DNA of 64,000 nt, taken from NCBI GenBank assembly GCA_002892395.1, contig NBBL01000008.1:62026-126025 (forward strand), written 5' to 3'. How positions within the stretch are numbered: the first letter of the stretch is position 1; every line of letters starts with the position of its first letter. The DNA is from Lachnospiraceae bacterium (GTDB lineage: Bacteria; Bacillota; Clostridia; Lachnospirales; Lachnospiraceae). Below, one piece after another: positions 54,942 to 62,584 of this stretch. The notes below the pieces were generated by a model. The model searched no databases. It was not told the DNA's origin and worked only from the letters and a program-made list of their open reading frames with translations. Position numbers and translations under genes: made by a program.

Positions 54942-55097
54942 ATGAGGTACACCAGGGAACAAAGATCCGCAGCATTATTACTGTTAAAGGCGGCAGGTTC
55001 ACCGGACAAAGTTATTGAAACATTGGGTTATCCATCATCGCCGATATTATATCATCCGCACGCCCATGCTGCTTGTGTAAAACGAAATGCTACTTGA
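54942..55097 (+). pseudogene. IS3-type transposase orfA fragment
   Basis: A 51-codon frame beginning MRYTREQRSAALLLLKAAGS, PDKVIETLGYPS. This resembles the N-terminal helix-turn-helix of IS3-family OrfA, where ETLGYPSxxxLYxW is usual. Here the W and everything after it are lost. Confidence 0.55.
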
Positions 55098-55117
55098 GAT
55101 TAGAGGAGTAGCATTTC
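55084..55117. repeat. 11-base inverted repeat before ssrA
   Basis: GAAATGCTACT and AGTAGCATTTC with 12 bases between. It overlaps the end of the transposase fragment and could be its terminal structure or a weak terminator. Confidence 0.55.
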
Positions 55118-55156
55118 AGATTTCAATTTTGGCTCCAGAAAAAAGAGAGTCAAACC

Positions 55157-55185
55157 TTGTGGAAATTCGCAATTTGGGTTATAAT
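55157..55185 (+). promoter_or_regulatory. promoter of ssrA
   Basis: TTGTGG (55157-55162) and TATAAT (55180-55185) with a 17-base spacer. The tmRNA 5' end follows 13 bases later, which is the expected distance for close processing or direct start. Confidence 0.75.
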
Positions 55186-55198
55186 AAACTGACTTTAC

Positions 55199-55536
55199 GG
55201 GGATGTACCGGTTTCGACAGGGACTGTGCAGCCGGTGAAGCTATCCGCATGCGGTGCGTTAAACGGCAAACTTAAATACAAACGCTAACAACGAATTAGC
55301 ATACGCAGCCTGAGGGCTTGCCGCCTGACCTGAAGCACTCACACTTCGGGATCCGGGCGTCGACGATGTGAGAAACGACGTACATTAAGCTTTGCGTGTA
55401 CGGTCGTAACATGAAGCTACTGAAACCGCAAGGATGTTCATTTTCGTGCGGCAGAGGGAATGAAAAAGAATGAACTATGATAGTAGAAGAACGGGGAATC
55501 AGTTTTTGGACATGGGTTCAACTCCCATCATCTCCA
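55199..55536 (+). ncRNA. ssrA: transfer-messenger RNA (tmRNA)
   Basis: Rescues stalled ribosomes and tags the chains for proteolysis. The 5' end GGGGATGTACCGGTTTCGAC and the 3' T-arm GGTTCAACTCCC with CATCTCC are the universal tmRNA ends; GGGGATG pairs with CATCTCC to form the acceptor stem. The tag reading frame (55265-55312) encodes ANLNTNANNELAYAA and a TGA. After the discriminator A the genome reads GCA and not CCA, so the 3' CCA is not encoded; this follows from the element inserted at this point. Confidence 0.96.
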
Positions 55537-55545
55537 GCATTCGGA
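55520..55545. other. probable integration junction (att site) at the ssrA 3' end
   Basis: The conserved tmRNA 3' sequence ends at CATCTCCA (55529-55536) and element sequence follows at once, with the integrase gene ending inside it. tmRNA genes are common integration targets. The core cannot be bounded without the other junction. Confidence 0.65.
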
Positions 55546-56967
55546 CCGTACTCGAACTTTCGAGTGCGGTCCATTTTCTCTGATGTTATAGAAGATCAAG
55601 GCCTCGCCGTTCCTGACCTCAATCTTGGCGATAAAAGTGTCAACAAGACGCTGCCGGAAGGCGGCGTCGTTCATGTCTCCGTTCCGGAAAGAACGAAGCC
55701 AGGCTCCGATCACCGCTTCGGTGAGTCGGGGCTTTTTTATTTCTGCCCGCGAGATCTCCGCCAGCAGTTCGTATTCTTCATCTTCCAGCGCTGCCAGACG
55801 TGCAGCCAATCCCTTTGCTCCGGTTTCCTCAATCGCATCCAGGATATTCCGCTGGCGCTTCCGATTGGAGTCCAGCTGCTTTCTGAGCTGTTCCGCCGGA
55901 TTCTGGGCATCATCCTGCTTCTGGATCTCCATGATCCGCGCTGTGATAGTATCGATCATTTCATCTGTCAGCATGTCCTGAACCGTCGACTCGATGACAC
56001 GATTCTCCAAGTGATCGCGCTTGATCGGTTTCAGCTCGCACTTCGCACCGCGCTTCTTCGCACCACACTTGTAATAGTGGTATATTTTCCCAGCATGTCC
56101 GGTTCCGCTTTCTCCGGTCAGCATAGCGCCACAATAGGAACAAAAGCATTTACAACTCAGCAAATAATCCACCTTCGCCCTCCCTGCTGCATTGTTTCGG
56201 CTCGTCTTAAAATGCTTCGCTGCTTCTTCGAAGGTCACCGGATCGATGATCGGCTCAACCGGAAGCTCCACCCCCTGGACATCAAAGCGACCCAGGTACT
56301 TCTCGTTCCGAAGCATCCGATAGATCACGGACTGGCTGATGGGCTTCCCTCTGCTGCCATTGATTCCATGCTTCCGGAACAGATCGATCAGATCCCTTGT
56401 CCGGGCGCCTGTATTGTGAAGCCGGAATACCTCCCGGACGATGGCGGCCTTCTCCTCATCGATCACAACATGCCGGTTCTCATCCACGGTGTACCCGATC
56501 GGGAGAGGCTGGCCGCAGTATAAACCTTTCTTTGCAGTCTCCCGCATCCCTCGGACAATCTTCTGCCGAAGATCCGCGGAGTAGTACTCAGCCAGACCCT
56601 CCAGCACACTTTCCAGAATAATGCCTTCCGGCCCCTCCGGAACGCTCTCCTTCGCGTACAACAGCTTTACGCCGGCCCGTTTTAGAGTCAGCTTCCCCAG
56701 CGCAATGTCCTGGCGATCACGACCAAAGCGGTCAATTTTCCAGACAATCACGCACTCGAACCGATGCTGCTCTGCGTCTCGCAGCATTCGCTGAAACTCG
56801 TTTCGACCGATAATACTCTTTCCGGATACGTGCCGGTCAGCATAGACTTCTACGATCTGAATCCCTTTTTGTTCCGCACAGACCCGGCAGTCAGCTACCT
56901 GACCTTCGATTGACTGGTCTGTCTGGTTCGGCCCGGCGGAGTATCGGGCATAGATCGCGCCGATCAA
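55528..56967 (-). CDS. large serine recombinase (integrase)
   Basis: A 479-residue large serine recombinase that would integrate and excise the element. The resolvase domain has the nucleophile S10 in IYARYSAGPNQ and WKIDRFGRDRQD. The recombinase domain follows (PIGYTVDENRHVVIDEEKAA), then a zinc ribbon with CKCFCSYCG and KCGAKKRGAKC, and a coiled coil at about 360-400. Its last codons (ECWR and stop) lie within the tmRNA acceptor-stem sequence. Its start overlaps the 150-residue gene before it by four bases. Confidence 0.93.
   Translation of the reverse strand: MIGAIYARYSAGPNQTDQSIEGQVADCRVCAEQKGIQIVEVYADRHVSGKSIIGRNEFQRMLRDAEQHRFECVIVWKIDRFGRDRQDIALGKLTLKRAGVKLLYAKESVPEGPEGIILESVLEGLAEYYSADLRQKIVRGMRETAKKGLYCGQPLPIGYTVDENRHVVIDEEKAAIVREVFRLHNTGARTRDLIDLFRKHGINGSRGKPISQSVIYRMLRNEKYLGRFDVQGVELPVEPIIDPVTFEEAAKHFKTSRNNAAGRAKVDYLLSCKCFCSYCGAMLTGESGTGHAGKIYHYYKCGAKKRGAKCELKPIKRDHLENRVIESTVQDMLTDEMIDTITARIMEIQKQDDAQNPAEQLRKQLDSNRKRQRNILDAIEETGAKGLAARLAALEDEEYELLAEISRAEIKKPRLTEAVIGAWLRSFRNGDMNDAAFRQRLVDTFIAKIEVRNGEALIFYNIRENGPHSKVRVRSECWR
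55543..55572. terminator. hairpin inside the integrase 3' end, likely ssrA terminator
   Basis: GGACCGTACTCG and CGAGTGCGGTCC form a 12-base stem (one G-T pair) around AACTTT and are followed by ATTTTC on the plus strand. It lies seven bases past the tmRNA end and within the last 15 codons of the integrase. Confidence 0.6.
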
Positions 56968-57416
56968 TGTGGCGTCCCTTCCTGGGTGAGCTTCAGCAGC
57001 TCCAGATCCTGGTCCATGCCAGCCTTTCGGATCAGTCTGGCCAGGCGTCCGTACATCTGCCCGCTGCTCTTGTCATATACAGCGCCAGCGCGGATTGCTT
57101 CAGCACACACTCGGATGGCCTCAGCATAGCGCTCCTGCTTCTCGTACAGCATACATAGACGAACATAAGCCGGAACCTCGGTAGGGCGTTCGCCACTAAA
57201 ACCTGCAGCCCTGCTGGTCTCCAGCATCTTCTCCAAGTCTTCAAGATTTTTATAGCAAGCCGCCTCCAACGCTTCTGCAGGCTCTCCTTCGTACTTTTTC
57301 AAATTGTAAAGCACTGACCACATGGTCCCGATCTTCTGGGTGCCGCCAAAGTACCGAGCGGCGGCCTGCTGCATCAGCTCGTAGCTATTGTCCTTTTTTT
57401 TCAAAAAATTAAACAT
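56964..57416 (-). CDS. prophage protein of unknown function
   Basis: A 150-residue helical protein (MFNFLKKKDNSYELMQQAAA, CMLYEKQERYAEAIRVCAEA) with a pattern like tetratricopeptide repeats. I do not recognise the family. GATCGGAGGCTGAC precedes the ATG at 57416; the frame runs 14 codons further without a site. It overlaps the integrase start by four bases, so the two are translated together. Confidence 0.65.
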   Translation of the reverse strand: MFNFLKKKDNSYELMQQAAARYFGGTQKIGTMWSVLYNLKKYEGEPAEALEAACYKNLEDLEKMLETSRAAGFSGERPTEVPAYVRLCMLYEKQERYAEAIRVCAEAIRAGAVYDKSSGQMYGRLARLIRKAGMDQDLELLKLTQEGTPH

Positions 57417-57417
57417 G

Positions 57418-57559
57418 TCAGCCTCCGATCTTCCTGGAGTTCTTCGCCAGGTCTTCAAGTAAGAATTTCAAATAAAGAGCCAACCGGCTCTCCAATTCTT
57501 TCATGCTTTCGTCTGTTATTTCATACTCTGACCCCTCGTGCGTGAGGATCACGTTCCCG
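57418..57559 (-). pseudogene. short phage frame behind a 19-base A tract, no start codon
   Basis: Minus-strand text GNVILTHEGSEYEITDESMK, ELESRLALYLKFLLEDLAKN, SRKIGG then TGA directly before the next gene. It looks like a real small phage protein, but its N-terminus runs into a homopolymer of 19 A (57560-57578 as T on the plus strand) and a TAA. Translation could still start at the internal ATG (MKELESRL). Confidence 0.4.
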
Positions 57560-57580
57560 TTTTTTTTTTTTTTTTTTTAA

Positions 57581-58045
57581 TTAAAATTCTGTATATTTCC
57601 AGACACGGACTTTCGGCGCGAATTGTATCGCGCAGTCTGAAAAATAGACTCTTTGTTCTCCGTAAGCTTCACTAAAATACTGCAACGCTTCCTCCACGTA
57701 CGGTTGCGGGAGGTCAAGATATTCTGAAAGCTCATATGCCGTGCAGCATCCGGACAAACACGCGATTGCGATATCGCGGGGCTGGATTAATTTTTGATAT
57801 CCCCAGGATCGCGCCTTCCGCTCCTGTTTTCGGTTCCGGATATCCGTTTGATCCAGAATATCTCCTACTGACGTATAGTGATGCCCTAATTCCTCTGCAA
57901 GTACAGCCCTCTTTTCATTTCCCGTCAGATTTTTGTTGATGGCAATCCGGTTTTTAAAAATTCTTCCGCCGTAGCCGTCAATCGGTTTTTCCTTCACGAT
58001 AAGTCCCTGCGAGGCAGCCTCATTTATCAGCTCTTCGTAACTCAT
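57581..58045 (-). CDS. ImmA/IrrE-like peptidase
   Basis: A 154-residue protein of the ImmA/IrrE family, which cleaves phage-type repressors. LAEELGHHYTSVGDI holds the metal motif, but the first histidine of HExxH is replaced by glutamate (EELGH), which I recall as common in this phage subgroup. A C-terminal helical part has AYELSEYLDLPQPYVEEAL. The ATG at 58045 follows TCAGGAGTTGAGC. It is 13 bases downstream of the repressor gene, the usual pair in which ImmA removes the repressor. Confidence 0.8.
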   Translation of the reverse strand: MSYEELINEAASQGLIVKEKPIDGYGGRIFKNRIAINKNLTGNEKRAVLAEELGHHYTSVGDILDQTDIRNRKQERKARSWGYQKLIQPRDIAIACLSGCCTAYELSEYLDLPQPYVEEALQYFSEAYGEQRVYFSDCAIQFAPKVRVWKYTEF

Positions 58046-58058
58046 GCTCAACTCCTGA

Positions 58059-58493
58059 TTATTTCCATTCGTCATCATCCATCATGATGGCGTCAGCGCG
58101 CTGTTTTTCTTCCTCCGTGGCGCCCATGTCGTGTGCAGCGTTTAAGATCGGCTCCTTATATTCCACATTCAGCAAGCGCTTAACGACTGTTTTTGTAGGC
58201 TGATCCGCCGCGCGGTATCCGGTGACAACTGCATGCTCTTCTGAGGAAAGGGAGACCAGAACAGGCGTGACGGCGGAGGAGCTTTCTACTAAATCAGATT
58301 TTCTTATATTAAAGTAATTTGCCATTTTTTCAATTTTATCTATTCTGGGATATGTTTTCCCATTTATCCAGTCCGTAAGAGTAGTGTATTTTACTCCCAG
58401 CGCATCGCATAAATCAGTTCTTGAGATATCGTGTAGTTTCATATATTTCTGAATGTTACGAGACATAATTTCTTTGTTACCTAATGTTGTCAT
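58059..58493 (-). CDS. CI-like phage repressor
   Basis: A 144-residue XRE-family repressor. The N-terminal helix-turn-helix is MSRNIQKYMKLHDISRTDLC, LGVKYTTLTDWINGKTYPR; the C-terminal 70 residues lack a LexA-type protease fold, which fits control by the ImmA-like protein. The frame opens 74 codons upstream through the operator region, but the ATG at 58493 is the first after the promoter and has AGAGAGGTG ahead. It should hold the rightward promoter silent through the dyads at 58555, 58613 and 58850. Confidence 0.85.
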   Translation of the reverse strand: MTTLGNKEIMSRNIQKYMKLHDISRTDLCDALGVKYTTLTDWINGKTYPRIDKIEKMANYFNIRKSDLVESSSAVTPVLVSLSSEEHAVVTGYRAADQPTKTVVKRLLNVEYKEPILNAAHDMGATEEEKQRADAIMMDDDEWK

Positions 58494-58517
58494 AGTAGAA
58501 CACCTCTCTTGTAACAA

Positions 58518-58546
58518 ATTATATACGCGCCGTTTCGAAAAATCAA
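58518..58546 (-). promoter_or_regulatory. leftward promoter of the repressor
   Basis: TTGATT (58541-58546) and TATAAT (58518-58523) on the minus strand, 17 bases apart, directly ahead of the CI-like gene. Confidence 0.8.
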
Positions 58547-58554
58547 TGCCTAAA

Positions 58555-58570
58555 CCGTAAATTCTTACGG
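58555..58570. promoter_or_regulatory. operator 1 of the lysogeny switch
   Basis: CCGTAA, four bases, TTACGG: a dyad lying between the two divergent promoters. Same half-site as operators 2 and 3, with a different centre. Confidence 0.65.
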
Positions 58571-58578
58571 ATAATCCG

Positions 58579-58607
58579 TTGACATGCGCAAAGGCTGGTG
58601 TTATAGT
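58579..58607 (+). promoter_or_regulatory. rightward early promoter
   Basis: TTGACA (58579-58584) and TATAGT (58602-58607) with a 17-base spacer, reading into the Cro-like gene. Confidence 0.8.
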
Positions 58608-58612
58608 TTTAT

Positions 58613-58627
58613 TACGGTTTAACCGTA
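58613..58627. promoter_or_regulatory. operator 2 of the lysogeny switch
   Basis: TACGGTTTAACCGTA, a perfect dyad around one central base, just downstream of the rightward -10 box, where a bound repressor would block initiation. Confidence 0.75.
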
Positions 58628-58645
58628 TAAAAGGAGGTGCAACGT

Positions 58646-58858
58646 TTGGACAGTATATGTATGACATTGAAGGCGGCAAGAATAAACAGGGGATTGACAC
58701 AGAAAGAAGCTGCAAAATTACTCGAAATTTCCGTAGATACGCTTAGCAATTACGAACGTGCAAAGTGTTTTCCGGATGTTCAGCTCATTGGCCGAATAGA
58801 AGCCTTATATGGGCTGCCTTATGATCGCATTATTTTTTTGCCCAAGAAATACGGTTAA
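58646..58858 (+). CDS. Cro-like XRE regulator
   Basis: A 70-residue helix-turn-helix protein (MTLKAARINRGLTQKEAAKL, LEISVDTLSNYERAKCFPDV). First gene of the rightward early operon. The GTG at 58637 abuts AAGGAG, so I chose the TTG at 58646, eight bases after AAGGAGG. It should compete with the CI-like protein for the shared dyads. Confidence 0.8.
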   Translation: MDSICMTLKAARINRGLTQKEAAKLLEISVDTLSNYERAKCFPDVQLIGRIEALYGLPYDRIIFLPKKYG

Positions 58859-58864
58859 ACCGTA
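58850..58864. promoter_or_regulatory. operator 3, overlapping the end of the Cro-like gene
   Basis: TACGGTTAAACCGTA, the same dyad as operator 2 with the centre base reversed. It covers the last codons and stop of the Cro-like gene and lies 25 bases before the antirepressor start. Confidence 0.75.
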
Positions 58865-58889
58865 AATAATTTTGAGAGAGGAAAACCCA

Positions 58890-59651
58890 ATGAAAGAACT
58901 GCAAATTTTCAACGATCCCGAGTTCGGCCAGATCCGAACAATCGAGCTCGACGGAGAGCCCTGGCTGGTCGGCAAAGACGTGGCAGCGGCGCTGGGGTAC
59001 AGCAACACAAAAGACGCACTGGCGAGACACGTCGACCCGGAGGATAAGAGGGGGTCGCGTTTCACGACCCCCTCAGGCGAGCAAGAGCTGACCATCATCA
59101 ACGAGAGCGGCCTCTACTCGCTGGTGCTGTCCAGCAAGCTGCCCGGGGCGAGGAAGTTCCGGCGCTGGGTCACGAGTGAGGTGCTTCCGTCCATCCGCAA
59201 GAGCGACGGCTACATCAACGGACAGGAGAACCTGACCGACGCCGAGATCATGGCCAAGGCCCTACTGGTGGCCCAGAGGACCATCGAACAGCGCGACAGA
59301 CAGATGAAGGCCCTGGAGGCGTCCAACTCCGCCCTCACAGTGGACAGCCAGATCATGCAGCCAAAGGCTGAATATTTTGACGAGCTGGTGGACAGAAACC
59401 TGCTCACCAATTTCACCGAGGCCGCCAAGCAGATCGGCATCAGCCGGAAGGCGATGATCAACTTCATGCTCGACCACGGCTACCTCTACCACGACAAGAA
59501 GGGGAACCTGCTCCCCTACGCTAACAAGAAGACCGAGGGGCTCTTCGAGGTGAAACAATGCACAAACCAGAAAACCGGTTGGGCAGGCTGCCAGACCCTT
59601 ATGACGCCGAAGGGCGTGGAGACCTTCCGGCTGCTCTGCCAGGGAATATGA
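58890..59651 (+). CDS. phage antirepressor (BRO-N and KilAC domains)
   Basis: A 253-residue antirepressor. The N-terminal BRO-N domain has DGEPWLVGKDVAAALGYSNT and LPGARKFRRWVTSEVLPSIR. A coiled linker follows, then a KilAC DNA-binding domain (LTNFTEAAKQIGISRKAMIN, DHGYLYHDKKGNLLPY). Such proteins counter the repressor during induction. The ATG at 58890 follows GAGAGAGGAAAACCCA; the frame runs six codons longer. Confidence 0.9.
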   Translation: MKELQIFNDPEFGQIRTIELDGEPWLVGKDVAAALGYSNTKDALARHVDPEDKRGSRFTTPSGEQELTIINESGLYSLVLSSKLPGARKFRRWVTSEVLPSIRKSDGYINGQENLTDAEIMAKALLVAQRTIEQRDRQMKALEASNSALTVDSQIMQPKAEYFDELVDRNLLTNFTEAAKQIGISRKAMINFMLDHGYLYHDKKGNLLPYANKKTEGLFEVKQCTNQKTGWAGCQTLMTPKGVETFRLLCQGI

Positions 59652-59667
59652 AAGAAAGGAGGAAAAG

Positions 59668-59856
59668 ATGTCAACACGAAACGAGACTCCGGATCTCACG
59701 ATGCTGGCCACGGCCGCATATGAAGCAATCCTGAAGAGCCTGGAGGACGCACAAAATGGTCAGTCCGCCGATTGGCTGCATAATCAGGTCGGCGGCAGGC
59801 CCGACGCACGTCCAAAGCATCGAGAGCTGCCCAAGCAAAGAGTCATCACGCTTTAA
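59668..59856 (+). CDS. small phage protein
   Basis: A 62-residue product (MSTRNETPDLTMLATAAYEA, ILKSLEDAQNG). Function unknown. GAAAGGAGGAAAAG is a strong ribosome site. It lies in the early operon directly after the antirepressor. Confidence 0.6.
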   Translation: MSTRNETPDLTMLATAAYEAILKSLEDAQNGQSADWLHNQVGGRPDARPKHRELPKQRVITL

Positions 59857-59904
59857 CCGCAGGTACGAATTGAACCGGACAAGGATGAAGTGAAGGAGGC
59901 AAAT

Positions 59905-60198
59905 ATGAATGAAAAGATGGAATTGTTGCTTGAACAGATGGTTGACGATTTTAACCACTACTCTAGATCGGTTGCTTTGAGCCGCGCAGATGATAAAGAT
60001 GAAGGAACGCTCCAATGGAACAGGGGGAGCCTGGACCGCGTTGAAGACTACATGGAGGGACTTGCACATTTAATGGGCGTAAAGCTCAAATATAAATTTG
60101 ATGTTCATGTGTACGGACGCGGGGAGAAGTGGGAACAAGAACTTAAATATGGAACAGTAGAGATCGTGAAAGAGGGTAAGCAAGTTGAAGCCGATTAA
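59905..60198 (+). CDS. phage protein of unknown function
   Basis: A 97-residue product, MNEKMELLLEQMVDDFNHYS, ending TVEIVKEGKQVEAD. No family recognised. I chose the ATG at 59905 because AAGGAGGCAAAT precedes it; an in-frame GTG start 15 bases earlier has no site. Confidence 0.6.
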   Translation: MNEKMELLLEQMVDDFNHYSRSVALSRADDKDEGTLQWNRGSLDRVEDYMEGLAHLMGVKLKYKFDVHVYGRGEKWEQELKYGTVEIVKEGKQVEAD

Positions 60199-60215
60199 TG
60201 GAGAGGGGAAACACA

Positions 60216-60392
60216 ATGGAAAAAGAGTTTATAGCAGTGATCACTGCAGCGGACTACTGCGACCGTGAAATACGGCGCTTGAAGCGGGAGCTGAAAAGAG
60301 CCGATGAGGATAACACATTTCTTTTGGTTGTGAATATCTTACTTTCGATTACGGTTCCAATAGCGGTGATTTTGTTGGGGTTGATGCACTGA
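60216..60392 (+). CDS. small single-pass membrane protein
   Basis: A 58-residue product with a basic helix (REIRRLKRELKRADED) and a C-terminal membrane span (FLLVVNILLSITVPIAVILL). Unknown role in the phage. GAGAGGGGAAACACA precedes the ATG. Confidence 0.6.
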   Translation: MEKEFIAVITAADYCDREIRRLKRELKRADEDNTFLLVVNILLSITVPIAVILLGLMH

Positions 60393-60409
60393 GGGGGAGA
60401 AAAGGAAAA

Positions 60410-60436
60410 GGACCCTAACCGTTACAGCCAGGGTCC
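60410..60436 (+). other. hairpin in the early operon
   Basis: GGACCCT and AGGGTCC pair around 13 bases in the gap between the membrane protein and the next gene. No T-run follows, so it may be a processing or partial attenuation structure. Confidence 0.4.
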
Positions 60437-60482
60437 AAGGACACACACTCAATAATATACCACTAAAGGAGGACATGCACAA

Positions 60483-60866
60483 ATGAAACTTACCATCACC
60501 TTTGATTCTCTTGAGGAGTTCAAAAACCACATCATTGACGTGGGAAGTCCGTCAGCTCCCGCTCAGGAGGCCGCAGAAGCTCCTCAGCGCGACGAAACGC
60601 CGAAGGCTAAGAAGAACCCGAAGGAAGCGGAAAAGCCCCAGAACGAGGACGTCAGACAGTCTGAGAAGGCTCCGGAGAAGACAGAAGTCTCCGAAGACTT
60701 CCGCGTGGAGGTTCGAAAGACCTTAGCACAGCTCAACAAGAGGACCGGCAAAAACACAGCCAGCGAACTGATCCGGAGCTTCGGTGTTGAGAAGTTGACG
60801 GATGTCAAGCTCTCCGATCTGCCGGCTCTCATGGATAAGGCAAAGGAGGCTCTCGATGCCGCGTAA
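60483..60866 (+). CDS. phage protein with charged linker
   Basis: A 127-residue product. An N-terminal beta segment MKLTITFDSLEEFKNHII is followed by a Pro/Lys/Glu linker (residues 22-75) and a C-terminal helical part (LAQLNKRTGKNTASELIRSF). The last part resembles the small domain found beside DUF2800 genes in Firmicutes phages. AAGGAGGACATGCACAA precedes the ATG. It overlaps the next gene by 11 bases. Confidence 0.65.
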   Translation: MKLTITFDSLEEFKNHIIDVGSPSAPAQEAAEAPQRDETPKAKKNPKEAEKPQNEDVRQSEKAPEKTEVSEDFRVEVRKTLAQLNKRTGKNTASELIRSFGVEKLTDVKLSDLPALMDKAKEALDAA

Positions 60867-62019
60867 GCACGCCAGACTTTCGCCCAGCAGCGCGGACCGG
60901 TGGCTTCACTGCCCCGGCTCCGTCGCCCTGGCAGAACAGCTCCCTCCTCTCCCATCCAGTGTGTACGCCGACGAAGGCACACATGCTCATGCAGTTGCGG
61001 AGCTGAAACTTTGGAGGAGCATCGGGGAGCTTCCGCCGAAGCAGTACGAGAAAGAACTGGCAAAACTTAAGGAAAGCGAGTACTGGTGCGGAGAAGTGGA
61101 CGAAGCCACCGACTTCTATGCGGACACGGTGATCGAGCACCTGGCCGCTGCCGGAGCTGACGCCGAGCTCATGATTGAGCAGCACTTTAGCCTCGACAAG
61201 TGGGTGCCGGAGTCCTTCGGAACCAGTGACGCCGTTGTGATCGGCGGCAGCACGATCGAAGTCATTGACCTTAAATACGGAAAGGGCGTCAAGGTCAGCG
61301 CCCGGCGCAATGCTCAGCTGAGGCTTTATGGCCTGGGTGCTTCCGCCCTTTTTGGAGATCTCTACGACTTCGAGACCGTCCGCTATACCATCATCCAGCC
61401 GCGCCTCGATCATGTCAGCACTGAGGTGACGCCGCTCAATGAATTGCTGCTCTGGGCTGAGGAGGAAGTCGCGCCCCGTGCTGTCATGGCACTGGAAGGC
61501 ACCGACTATCTGGCCGTGGGCGACTGGTGCCGCTGGTGCCCGGCAAAGGCAACCTGCCGGAAGCATGCCGAGCACAGCCAGGAGATCGCGAAAAATGACT
61601 TCAAGGCGCCCCCGCTTCTCACTGACGAGGAGCTTGGCGAGGTCCTGGAGCGTGCCGACTCCGTGAAGAGGTGGGTCGAGGACGTCCAGAGATGGGCACT
61701 GGAGCAGGCTATTGCGGGGAAGCAATTCGACGGCTGGAAGCTGGTCGAGGGCAGGTCGATCCGCAAGTACGCAGACGACATCAAAGTAGCCGAGAAGCTC
61801 ATGGCTGCCGGCTACAAGGAGGCGATGCTCTACGAGCGAAAGCTCTACGGCATCACCGCCATGGAGAAACTCGTAGGCAAGAAAAAGCTCACGGAAACGC
61901 TGGGCGACCTGCTGATCAAGCCGGCGGGCAAGCCCGTCCTCGTTCCGGAGAGCGACAGGCGCGAAGCAATCAACTCAACAGCGGCCGCAAAGGCCGACTT
62001 CGCAACACAGACAATGTAA
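60856..62019 (+). CDS. DUF2800 protein, Cas4/RecB-like nuclease of phage replication module
   Basis: A 387-residue DUF2800 protein, a PD-(D/E)xK relative. Seen are SPSSADRWLHCPGSVALAEQ, SVYADEGTHAHAVAELKLW, the EVIDLKYGKGVKVSA nuclease core (D-x-K) and a cysteine group CRWCPAKATCRKH that may hold an iron-sulphur cluster. In phages it sits with DUF2815 and a DNA polymerase. The ATG at 60856 follows AAAGGAGGCTCTCG; the longer frame has no site. Confidence 0.88.
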   Translation: MPRKHARLSPSSADRWLHCPGSVALAEQLPPLPSSVYADEGTHAHAVAELKLWRSIGELPPKQYEKELAKLKESEYWCGEVDEATDFYADTVIEHLAAAGADAELMIEQHFSLDKWVPESFGTSDAVVIGGSTIEVIDLKYGKGVKVSARRNAQLRLYGLGASALFGDLYDFETVRYTIIQPRLDHVSTEVTPLNELLLWAEEEVAPRAVMALEGTDYLAVGDWCRWCPAKATCRKHAEHSQEIAKNDFKAPPLLTDEELGEVLERADSVKRWVEDVQRWALEQAIAGKQFDGWKLVEGRSIRKYADDIKVAEKLMAAGYKEAMLYERKLYGITAMEKLVGKKKLTETLGDLLIKPAGKPVLVPESDRREAINSTAAAKADFATQTM

Positions 62020-62032
62020 GGAGGATTTCATC

Positions 62033-62569
62033 ATGAGTACAAAAGTTATCACCGGAAAAGTTCGTTTCAGCTATGTCAACATCTTCAAGAGCCACGCCTT
62101 TCAGGCTGGGCAGGACGCCAAGTACAGCGTGTGCCTGCTGATCCCGAAGGAGGACAAGACCACGATCAAAAAGATCAAGGCAGCCATCGAGGAGGTCATC
62201 CAGGACGGCGTCGCCTCCAAGTGGGGCGGAAAAAAGCCTGGGAATCTGAAGCTCCCGCTCCGTGACGGAGACGACGAAAGAGCCGCGGAGGCCCCGGAGT
62301 ACGAGGGCATGTACTTCCTAAACGCCAACAGCACAGAGAAGCCCGGCGTCGTCGACAGGGACCGGAACGAGATCCTGGATCCGGAGGAAGTCTACTCCGG
62401 CTGCTGGGGCCGCGCTTCCATCAGCTTTTACGCATTCAACACCAACGGAAACAAGGGCGTAGGCGTGGGACTGAATCACATCCAGAAGCTCAAGGACGGG
62501 GACCGTCTGGGCGCTGCTCGTGCTTCTGCCGAGTCCGACTTTTGCGACGACTTTGAGGACGATTTCTAA
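62033..62569 (+). CDS. DUF2815 protein, putative phage ssDNA-binding protein
   Basis: A 178-residue DUF2815 protein, MSTKVITGKVRFSYVNIFKS, FLNANSTEKPGVVDRD, GCWGRASISFYAFNTNGNKG, with an acidic C-terminal tail (CDDFEDDF) typical of single-strand DNA-binding proteins. It lies between the DUF2800 and DNA polymerase genes. Binding activity is inferred from family and tail. AAGGAGGATTTCATC precedes the ATG. Confidence 0.85.
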   Translation: MSTKVITGKVRFSYVNIFKSHAFQAGQDAKYSVCLLIPKEDKTTIKKIKAAIEEVIQDGVASKWGGKKPGNLKLPLRDGDDERAAEAPEYEGMYFLNANSTEKPGVVDRDRNEILDPEEVYSGCWGRASISFYAFNTNGNKGVGVGLNHIQKLKDGDRLGAARASAESDFCDDFEDDF

Positions 62570-62584
62570 GGAAGGAGGAGACAG

